The position numbers and the translations under genes were made by a program. The notes beneath the pieces are model-generated. The model saw only the letters and a program-made list of their open reading frames with translations, made no database searches and was not told the DNA's origin. A stretch of DNA of 11,488 bases from positions 1 through 11,488 of the forward strand of contig CAIXAQ010000501.1 in NCBI GenBank assembly GCA_903917425.1, read 5' to 3'. This DNA is from an uncultured Bacteroidales bacterium (GTDB lineage: Bacteria > Bacteroidota > Bacteroidia > Bacteroidales > UBA4417). Positions 6,037 through 11,488 of the stretch are shown here, one piece after another. The first letter of the stretch is position 1. Every line of letters begins with the position of its first letter.

Positions 6037-8982
6037 ATGAATAAAACAGTTTTTATTGTTCTAGCAGCCTGGGCTTTTTCTTTTGCTTCCTTTGCCCAGA
6101 AAACGCCTGCCGATTACGTTAATACTTTTATTGGAACCGGCGGCCACGGCCACACCTATCCCGGAGCAACCACACCTTTTGGAATGGTTCAGTTAAGCCC
6201 TGATACGAGGCTCGAAGGCTGGGACGGATGCGGAGGCTACCATTACGACGACAGCTATATCTATGGCTTTTCGCATACCCACCTCAACGGAACCGGCGTA
6301 CCCGATCTCTGCGACATCCTCTTTATGCCTACAACAGGCGAAACCCGCTGGAATAACGGCTCTGACGGGAAACCAGGATATGGTTCACATTTTAAACATA
6401 GCAGCGAAAGTGCCGCTCCCGGGTATTATAAAGTTGTTCTCGACGATTATGGTATAACTGCCGAACTCACAGCAACCACCCGGATCGGAATGCATTGCTA
6501 TACTTTCCCTGCCGGTAACGAATCCAATATTTTAGTCGATCTTTTTCACCGCGACGAAGTACTTGAATCGTCGATAAAAGTGATCAGCGATACAAAAATT
6601 GAGGGCTTGCGCCGATCCAGGTCCTGGGCTGCCGACCAGTATGTTTACTTCGCGGCTGAGTTTTCAAAACCTTTCTCTGGATTCGAATTAGCCGTTGATA
6701 ACATTACGGCTCCAAATATTCAATCTGTTGAAAACAAGAAGAATATCAAAGCCATTTTCCATTTCAACACTGCTGCCGGCGAGAAAATTTATGTAAAAGT
6801 AGGAATTTCGGCCGTGAGCGAAACCGGTGCATGGCTCAACCTGAAAACTGAAATTCCCGACTGGGATTTTAATAAAGTTCGTTCCGATGCAAAATCAACC
6901 TGGAATAAGGAGTTGAGTAAAATTGAGGTTGAAGGCGGAACCGATCAACAGAAAACGATCTTCTACACTGCTCTGTATCATACCATGGTCAACCCGAATA
7001 CATACATGGATGTGGATGGCAGCTACCGCGGCCGCGACCTGAAAATTCATAAAGACGCATCTTTTACCAACTATACCGTCTTTTCACTCTGGGATACATA
7101 CAGGGCTTTTCATCCGCTAATGACCATTATCGATCAGAAACGTACACTCGATTACATAAAGACTTTCCTGACTCAATACGAACAGGGAGGATTGCTGCCG
7201 GTATGGGAACTTGCCGGAAATGAAACTTTCTGCATGATAGGGTATCATTCCGTGCCGGTGATTGTGGATGCTTACCTGAAAGGGATAAAGGATTTTGATA
7301 CGGGAAAAGCATTCGCAGCCATGCGGAAAAGTGCCACACGTGAAGACAACGCCGGCTTAAATATACTGGATCGCAATGGTTTTATTTCGGCTGACGATGA
7401 GTCGGAAAGCGTTTCGAAAACGCTGGAATATGCTTACGACGACTGGTGTATCGCTCAATTCGCGAAATCACTGGGTAAAAATGACGATTATTCATATTTC
7501 ATAAAACGGGGACAGAATTATAAAAACATATTCGACCCTTCCACCGGGTTTATGCGTGCCCGAAGCAACGGAGGCTGGTTCAATCCATTCGATCCTTTCG
7601 AGGTAAATTTCAATTATACCGAAGCCAATTCGTGGCAATACAGTTTTTCGACCGTTCAGGATATGAACGGACTGATACAGTTGCATGGAGGAAAGGAAAA
7701 CCTGGCAAAAAAACTGGATGCACTTTTTAGTGCTTCGCCGAAAACCTCAGGCCGTGACCAAAGTGATATAACAGGGCTGATCGGCCAGTATGCACACGGC
7801 AACGAACCCAGCCACCATATCGCATACCTCTACCCATTTGCAGGCGAGCCCTGGAAAACACAGAAGATTGTACACCAGATACTTAACACTTTGTACCACG
7901 ACAATCCCGATGGACTTTCAGGGAATGAGGACTGTGGCCAAATGTCGGCATGGGCGGTAATGAGTGCCATGGGATTTTACCAGGTAACACCCGGTACCGG
8001 ATATTATGTGATTGGTACTCCCTGGTTCAGTAAAGTGACCATCAACCTGGAAAATGGAAAGAAGTTTATTATCAGCGCCAAAGATATTTCCGGCAATAAT
8101 TTTTATATCAGTTCGGCAACTCTCAACGGTAAAAAATACGATGAGTCCTTCCTCAGGCATGATGAAATTATGAAAGGAGGGGACCTTCAGTTTACCATGA
8201 CGGATAAACCAAATATGAAATGGGGAACTGGCAATAAAAACGAACCATTTACCGCAATTTCCGATAGCCTTATTATACCGGCGCCGGCCATTAAAGATGC
8301 ATCCAAATCGTTCAGGGATACGAAAGAAATCACAATCATAGGCTCTCCCGGAGCTAGCCTGCTGTACAAACTGACGAACGCAGATGGAAAAGTATCCGAA
8401 AAAACATACCAGGCACCGTTCACTATTGATCAAACCTGCACCATCAGTTATAGTGCCAGGCAAAACGGGAAATCGAGCAAATGGGTTCAATCCGTTTTTG
8501 TGAAAATGGCTGACGATAAAGATATTACACTTACCTATCCTCCTGCCAACCAGTATTCGAGCGGCGGGGCAAACAACCTGATAGATGGCATGCGTTGTTC
8601 TTCTGATTTCAGGGTGGGCGGATGGCTTGGTTTTGAAAAAGTTAACCTCGAAGCTGTAATTGATTTACGGGAAGTTAAATCTCTGAACACATTTGGCGCC
8701 GGGTTCTTGCAGGATATTAACTCATGGATATTTATGCCTTCGAAAATTGAGTTTTTAGTTTCCGAAAACGGCACAGATTACCTATCGACAGTGACAATCA
8801 GGAATAATATCCCCCAAGACAAGGACGGCACAATACTTAAGACTTTTATTACAAAAACTAATTTACTTGTTAAAGCACGTTATGTAAAAGTAATTGCAAG
8901 CAATATCGGAAATTGCCCCCCTGGTCATAAAGGAAATGGTGGTTCGGCCTGGATTTTTGCGGATGAGATTATTTTAAAGTAA
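6037..8982 (+). CDS. Secreted GH92 family exo-alpha-mannosidase with CHB_HEX_C-like and F5/8-C-like domains
   Basis: A 981-residue protein with a signal peptide at about 1-20 (cleavage near SFA/QK) and no lipobox. The GH92 N-terminal domain opens with DYVNTFIGTGGHGHTYPGA and PFGMVQLSPDTR (26-57). The catalytic (alpha/alpha)6 part carries SLWDTYRAFHPL (350-361), TEANSWQY (528-535), AHGNEPSHH (586-594) and GNEDCGQMSAW (629-639). From position, E529 should match the general acid of Bacteroides GH92 enzymes, and the E631/D632 pair the general base region. The enzymes are Ca-dependent, inverting exo-acting alpha-mannosidases. Residues about 755-825 resemble a chitobiase C-terminal domain and about 826-981 an F5/8-type C (CBM32-like) domain, probably for glycan binding. 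The protein should act in the periplasm or outside the cell on mannan or N-glycan mannose. Linkage specificity is open; G588 replaces a Glu I associate with alpha-1,2 enzymes. No susCD pair is in view, so it is not obviously in a polysaccharide utilisation locus. Confidence 0.95.
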   Translation: MNKTVFIVLAAWAFSFASFAQKTPADYVNTFIGTGGHGHTYPGATTPFGMVQLSPDTRLEGWDGCGGYHYDDSYIYGFSHTHLNGTGVPDLCDILFMPTTGETRWNNGSDGKPGYGSHFKHSSESAAPGYYKVVLDDYGITAELTATTRIGMHCYTFPAGNESNILVDLFHRDEVLESSIKVISDTKIEGLRRSRSWAADQYVYFAAEFSKPFSGFELAVDNITAPNIQSVENKKNIKAIFHFNTAAGEKIYVKVGISAVSETGAWLNLKTEIPDWDFNKVRSDAKSTWNKELSKIEVEGGTDQQKTIFYTALYHTMVNPNTYMDVDGSYRGRDLKIHKDASFTNYTVFSLWDTYRAFHPLMTIIDQKRTLDYIKTFLTQYEQGGLLPVWELAGNETFCMIGYHSVPVIVDAYLKGIKDFDTGKAFAAMRKSATREDNAGLNILDRNGFISADDESESVSKTLEYAYDDWCIAQFAKSLGKNDDYSYFIKRGQNYKNIFDPSTGFMRARSNGGWFNPFDPFEVNFNYTEANSWQYSFSTVQDMNGLIQLHGGKENLAKKLDALFSASPKTSGRDQSDITGLIGQYAHGNEPSHHIAYLYPFAGEPWKTQKIVHQILNTLYHDNPDGLSGNEDCGQMSAWAVMSAMGFYQVTPGTGYYVIGTPWFSKVTINLENGKKFIISAKDISGNNFYISSATLNGKKYDESFLRHDEIMKGGDLQFTMTDKPNMKWGTGNKNEPFTAISDSLIIPAPAIKDASKSFRDTKEITIIGSPGASLLYKLTNADGKVSEKTYQAPFTIDQTCTISYSARQNGKSSKWVQSVFVKMADDKDITLTYPPANQYSSGGANNLIDGMRCSSDFRVGGWLGFEKVNLEAVIDLREVKSLNTFGAGFLQDINSWIFMPSKIEFLVSENGTDYLSTVTIRNNIPQDKDGTILKTFITKTNLLVKARYVKVIASNIGNCPPGHKGNGGSAWIFADEIILK

Positions 8983-9069
8983 TTTGAAAATTTGAAAATG
9001 TGGTAATTTGAAAATGAGTTAATGCGTTAATGCGGTAATGCGGTAATTGGGTAATTGGGGTAATTGGGG
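8983..9069. repeat. 8-bp tandem array directly after the GH92 stop codon
   Basis: Starting on the base after the TAA at 8980-8982, the sequence divides into 8-bp units: TTTGAAAA (three times), TGTGGTAA, TGAGTTAA, TGCGTTAA, TGCGGTAA (twice), TTGGGTAA, then a 9-bp TTGGGGTAA and a partial TTGGGG. The period holds while the sequence drifts from TTTGAAAA to TTGGGTAA, each unit ending in AA. No gene is supported in it. It passes at about 9070 into a 7-bp array. Confidence 0.75.
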
Positions 9070-9071
9070 AC

Positions 9072-9199
9072 TTGAACTTTGAACATTTTGAACCTTGAAC
9101 TTTGAACTTTGAACTTTGAACCTTGAACTTTGAAACCTTCAACTTTAAACCTTGAACCTTGAATTTTGAATTTTGAATTTTGAACCTTGAACTTGAACA
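9072..9199. repeat. 7-bp tandem array (TTGAACT/TTGAACC/TTGAATT)
   Basis: About 18 units of a TTGAAYY-type heptamer run from 9072 to 9199. Seven-bp units dominate: TTGAACT, TTGAACC, TTGAATT, and variants TTCAACT and TTAAACC. The phase is broken only by a 2-bp insertion at 9086-9087, an 8-bp unit at 9130-9137 and a 6-bp unit at 9187-9192. It ends 38 bp before the start of the transglutaminase-like gene. Three units repeat as a 21-bp frame-keeping block, so an apparent FKVQ-rich ORF on the - strand is a by-product. Role unknown. Confidence 0.85.
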
Positions 9200-9237
9200 A
9201 TTTACTGCGCCTGTAAAAATATTTTAAAAACATTTTC

Positions 9238-11488
9238 ATGAATTACACCTTAGCACGTTTATCATCTAAAGTTTCGTCCTTATTTATTGTACTTCTGATT
9301 TTGAGCTTTACATCCCGGGCTCAACTGATTAAAAATACCAAAACGCAGGCTGATATGCAGCAAATGCTGCAGAAACAGCAACTAATGGCTGCCGGGCGAA
9401 GTGAACAACTTTTTGAAGTTTTTAAAAAGCCCCTGCCTGCTGACGAAAAACAGGCACTCGAATACCTGTATGCTTATATGCCTTTAAGTGACCTCGCCGA
9501 TTACACGGGTGAATATTTCCTTTTACAAATCAGATCTGCACTTAAAGCGCGCAGCGAAATGACCTGGGGTACAGGTATTCCCGAAGACATTTTCCTTCAT
9601 TTTGTGCTGCCGACACGTGTCAACAACGAGAACCTCGATGATTTCAGGATTGAGATGTACGACGAACTTAAAAACCGCGTTGCCGGAATGAATATGCACG
9701 ATGCTGCGCTGGAGGTGAACCACTGGTGCCACGAAAAAGTAACTTACCGCAGCAGCGATGAACGCACCAGTTCGCCTCTCGCAACCATAAAAACATCCTT
9801 TGGCCGCTGTGGTGAAGAATCGACTTTTACTGTTACAGCATTGCGTACCATCGGGATTCCGGCCCGGCAGGTCTACACTCCCCGCTGGGCACACACCGAC
9901 GACAACCACGCCTGGGTGGAGGTATGGATTGCCGGAAAATGGTATTTTATGGGTGCCTGCGAACCTGATCCCGATCTGAATATGGGATGGTTTGCCGAAC
10001 CCGCCCGCAGGGCAATGCTCGTTCACACCCGCGCATTCGGGGCTTATTATGGGGACGAACCGGTTATAGACAACGAAAAATGTTTTGCCGAACTCAACCT
10101 GATACAGAACTATGCAACGGCAAAAAACATCAAAGTTAAAATACTTTCGACTGACAATAAGCCTGTTGCAGATGCGAATGTGGAATACCAGTTGTATAAT
10201 TATGCTGAATTCTACCCTATTGCAAAAGGGAAAACCGACGGCAATGGAATGAGTTCGATCATTTCGGGACTCGGCGATCTGCTGATTTGGGCCTACCAGG
10301 GCGAAAAATGGGGCTATAACAAGATTTCAGTCGATAAAATGGATTCCGTTACGGTTGTGATTACTGATTCACATCCTGAAAATCTTTCTGAAAAATTTGA
10401 CCTGATACCGCCTGTTGAGAAAAACCCGCTACCGGCAAAAGCAAATCCGAAAGACCGGGATTACAACACCGTCAGGCTTCACCAGGAAGATTCGGTTCGT
10501 ACTCTATACATGACAACTTTCAGGGATTCATTGTGGGTTACCACATTTGCAGCCGGGCAGTCGTTGAGTGCCGAAAAACTCCAGCCGATTTTCATGAAGA
10601 GTTATGGTAACTGGAAGGAAATAGCTGATTTTATATCCGAAACACCAAATTTTCAGAAAGAATGGGCTGTTTATCTGCTCGAAGCCATTTCGGAGAAAGA
10701 TTTAAGGGACACCAAAGCCGAAATTCTGAGGGATCACCTTGGCAATTCATTTAACTATAACAACCCGCTTTCGAGCCAGGATAAGGAGTTTTTTGCCAGT
10801 TACGTAATGAATGGCCGCATTGCCAACGAAATGATGATGCCGTGGCGCGGATTTCTGCAAAAACAGTTTGGCTATGATTTTGTCATGCAGTTTAAAACAG
10901 ATGTTAACGTGCTGATTGATTGGATAAAGACAAATATTAAAGTTAACGATACTGCCAACCTCCACTCGCGTGCGCCCCTGTCACCCCGAGGTGTTTTTGA
11001 GCTCAAAATGGCCGACAAACGATCGCGCGATATCTTTTTCGTGGCTGTTTGTCGCAGCCTGGGTCATGCAGCCCGTATCAACACGGCAACAAACATGCCT
11101 CAATACTACAATGGCAAAGACTGGCAGAATGTAACTTTTGAAACGCTAACCGAAAATATCATCGCGAAAGGCAGTGTACATTTCATTAATCCGAACCCTG
11201 AATCCGATCCAAAATATGCCATTAACTTCACAATTGCACGTTTTAACAAGGGAGTTTACCGTACCGTCGATTTCGATTATGGAACCAAACTTAGTGAATT
11301 TAATGTCAAAACCGATATTGAAGCTGGCAAATACCTCCTCGTCACCGGGAACAGGCAGGCAGATGGCAGTGTACTATCTTCGGTAAAATTTTTCGAGGTC
11401 CCGGCTTCCGTAACAACGGATGTTAAGGTTGAAATCCGCCAGAATTACACACCTGCCGAGCCCTGGGCAAAAATAAATACGGTCTCCT
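9238..11488 (+). CDS. Secreted transglutaminase-like protein (3' end outside window)
   Basis: The frame is open from the ATG at 9238 to the window edge: 750 residues seen and no stop. Residues 1 to about 29 are a signal peptide ending SRA/QLI. A helical region follows, then a transglutaminase-like core with the catalytic pattern GRCGEES (Cys191), NHAWVEVW (His224) and GACEPDPD, in which Glu242 or Asp244 would complete the triad. Residues about 298-375 look like a carboxypeptidase-regulatory-type beta domain (PVADANVEYQL, then KTDGNGMSS). At 582-630 a second segment (SPRGVFELKMADKRSRDIFF, then CRSLGHAARI) resembles the core fold again, but its catalytic Cys position is not evident. Beta-rich sequence follows to the edge. 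Related Bacteroidota proteins are, from memory, near 850-900 residues, so 100 or more are missing. They are annotated as transglutaminase/cysteine-protease-like; the activity (cross-linking, amidase or protease) is not known. The gene follows GH92 on the same strand after the tandem arrays. Confidence 0.85.
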   Translation, partial: MNYTLARLSSKVSSLFIVLLILSFTSRAQLIKNTKTQADMQQMLQKQQLMAAGRSEQLFEVFKKPLPADEKQALEYLYAYMPLSDLADYTGEYFLLQIRSALKARSEMTWGTGIPEDIFLHFVLPTRVNNENLDDFRIEMYDELKNRVAGMNMHDAALEVNHWCHEKVTYRSSDERTSSPLATIKTSFGRCGEESTFTVTALRTIGIPARQVYTPRWAHTDDNHAWVEVWIAGKWYFMGACEPDPDLNMGWFAEPARRAMLVHTRAFGAYYGDEPVIDNEKCFAELNLIQNYATAKNIKVKILSTDNKPVADANVEYQLYNYAEFYPIAKGKTDGNGMSSIISGLGDLLIWAYQGEKWGYNKISVDKMDSVTVVITDSHPENLSEKFDLIPPVEKNPLPAKANPKDRDYNTVRLHQEDSVRTLYMTTFRDSLWVTTFAAGQSLSAEKLQPIFMKSYGNWKEIADFISETPNFQKEWAVYLLEAISEKDLRDTKAEILRDHLGNSFNYNNPLSSQDKEFFASYVMNGRIANEMMMPWRGFLQKQFGYDFVMQFKTDVNVLIDWIKTNIKVNDTANLHSRAPLSPRGVFELKMADKRSRDIFFVAVCRSLGHAARINTATNMPQYYNGKDWQNVTFETLTENIIAKGSVHFINPNPESDPKYAINFTIARFNKGVYRTVDFDYGTKLSEFNVKTDIEAGKYLLVTGNRQADGSVLSSVKFFEVPASVTTDVKVEIRQNYTPAEPWAKINTVS

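Noticed and set aside
7918..8490. A 190-residue ORF on the - strand
   Set aside because: Antisense to the conserved C-terminal part of the GH92 enzyme; composition and motifs are not protein-like.
9027..9239. A 70-residue Lys/Phe/Val/Gln-rich ORF on the - strand
   Set aside because: It is the reading-through of the 8-bp and 7-bp arrays. Three heptamers make 21 bp, so any open frame stays open and gives a repeated FKVQ-type peptide. No independent sign of a gene.
9523..10026. A 167-residue ORF on the - strand
   Set aside because: Antisense to the transglutaminase-like catalytic core, which has clear motifs on the + strand. The - strand translation has no recognisable domain.
11174..11386. 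A 70-residue ORF on the + strand
   Set aside because: Lies wholly inside the transglutaminase-like gene in another frame, and the main frame stays open through the region.
1..11488. Mobile element, prophage, defence system, tRNA or rRNA
   Set aside because: No transposase, integrase, terminal inverted repeats, target duplications, nuclease/toxin genes or RNA-gene-like structure was recognised on either strand.

Overview
The window looks like chromosomal DNA from a member of the Bacteroidota, most likely an environmental anaerobe or facultative anaerobe of the Bacteroidales/Marinilabiliales type. The basis is moderate G+C, mostly absent Shine-Dalgarno sequences, a TAnnTTTG-type -7 promoter box, a secreted GH92 mannosidase with typical Bacteroidota accessory domains, a long secreted transglutaminase-like protein, and intergenic 7-bp tandem arrays. 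The taxonomic call is inference from content; no marker gene is present.

Left part (1-4878) is respiratory. The 3' end of a multiheme c-type cytochrome gene on the + strand (3-416) runs into a bidirectional terminator (484-517). Facing it on the - strand is a compact operon read from 4878 downwards: a membrane-anchored tetraheme cytochrome c (4369-4878), a Tat-exported ferredoxin with four [4Fe-4S] clusters (3605-4372) and an NrfD-family membrane quinol subunit (2392-3603). The genes overlap by 4 bp and then sit 1 bp apart. Together they form the wiring of an NrfBCD-like (or Geobacter Cbc-like) menaquinol-to-periplasm electron transfer complex, with no catalytic reductase next to it in the window. 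A DUF2339-type polytopic membrane protein (556-2232) follows on the same strand after a 159-bp gap; its start should be the ATG at 2232 rather than the TTG at 2247.

Centre (4879-5199) is a divergent intergenic region holding 17 perfectly phased 7-bp units, followed by a candidate promoter for a small secreted beta-barrel protein (5200-5898).

Right part (5899-11488) concerns secreted hydrolases. A leader with several inverted repeats precedes a 981-residue GH92 exo-alpha-mannosidase carrying a chitobiase-C-like and an F5/8-type C-like domain (6037-8982). A composite array of 8-bp units (8983-9069) then 7-bp units (9072-9199) fills the gap to a secreted transglutaminase-like protein, which is open to the window's right edge (9238-11488, 750 residues seen). 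That protein has an intact Cys-His-acid core and a second, apparently degenerate transglutaminase-like segment.

The most unusual features are the phased short tandem arrays, the stand-alone cytochrome/Fe-S/NrfD module, and the duplicated transglutaminase fold. No CRISPR array, tRNA, rRNA, insertion sequence or defence system was seen.
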